Source: an uncultured Ignavibacteriota bacterium
GTDB taxonomy: Bacteria > Bacteroidota > Ignavibacteria > Tepidaquicellales > Tepidaquicellaceae
DNA: 23,868 nucleotides
Direction: 5' to 3'
Assembly (NCBI GenBank): GCA_937959065.1
Contig: CALGOI010000286.1
Span: 1 to 23,868 of the forward strand
The notes beneath the pieces were generated by a model, which saw nothing but the letters and a program-made list of their open reading frames with translations, was not told the origin of the DNA and made no database searches. Position numbers and translations under genes: made by a program. Numbering within the stretch: position 1 is the first letter of the stretch; every line of letters starts with the position of its first letter. Shown here piece after piece: positions 23,855-23,868 of this stretch.

Positions 23855-23868
23855 ATGGAAGGTATAAC
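23855..23868 (+). CDS. Possible start of a coupled downstream gene (cut by window end)
   Basis: An ATG two bases after the preceding stop reads M-E-G-I in a different frame and runs off the window. The close coupling suggests a second gene of the same A+T-rich operon, but only four codons are visible. Confidence 0.35.

Overview
The window is most likely a chromosomal piece of an Ignavibacteria-type bacterium (Chlorobi/Ignavibacteriota side of the FCB group; Kapabacteria, Kryptonia or Calditrichota are alternatives). The evidence is four secreted proteins ending in a type IX secretion (T9SS) C-terminal sorting domain with the N-[YF]-PNPFNP-x-T signature, a TonB-dependent receptor, moderate-to-low G+C, and frequent absence of a clear Shine-Dalgarno sequence. 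No rRNA, tRNA, CRISPR array or transposase gene was seen.

Layout. 1-729: the end of a short-chain dehydrogenase and a small VOC-fold protein. 956-3948: a T9SS-exported seven-bladed propeller with a clear terminator, a stranded remnant of another T9SS sorting domain, and a membrane-anchored sialidase-like propeller. 3945-8075 (minus): a three-gene operon with a heterodimeric ABC exporter (one subunit with a degenerate ATPase site) and an overlapping rdgB house-cleaning pyrophosphatase. 8222-12431 (plus): a small secreted unknown, a TonB-dependent receptor and a T9SS-exported Asp-box propeller. 12433-15076 (minus): two tandem paralogous T9SS propellers. 15141-20355 (minus): a parvulin lipoprotein, a SurA-like chaperone, and a VWA-like membrane protein whose frame is cut by one in-frame UGA. 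20752-22491 (plus): a DEDDh exonuclease fused to a GIY-YIG/UvrC-like nuclease, richer in G+C than its neighbours. It is bracketed on both sides by at least four families of short interspersed repeats. 23253-end: a very A+T-rich accessory ORF with a second start codon two bases behind it.

How the genes fit together. Much of the window serves the cell envelope: parvulin chaperones for periplasmic folding, a TonB receptor in the outer membrane, an inner-membrane exporter, and five beta-propeller proteins, four of them addressed to the T9SS. The part with signs of genome flux is 20.4 kb to the end, with repeats, base-composition shifts and an unrecognised coupled gene pair. All 17 intact or terminal reading frames with a visible stop end in TAA (14) or TAG (3). 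TGA appears only inside the VWA gene and at the end of the sorting-domain remnant.
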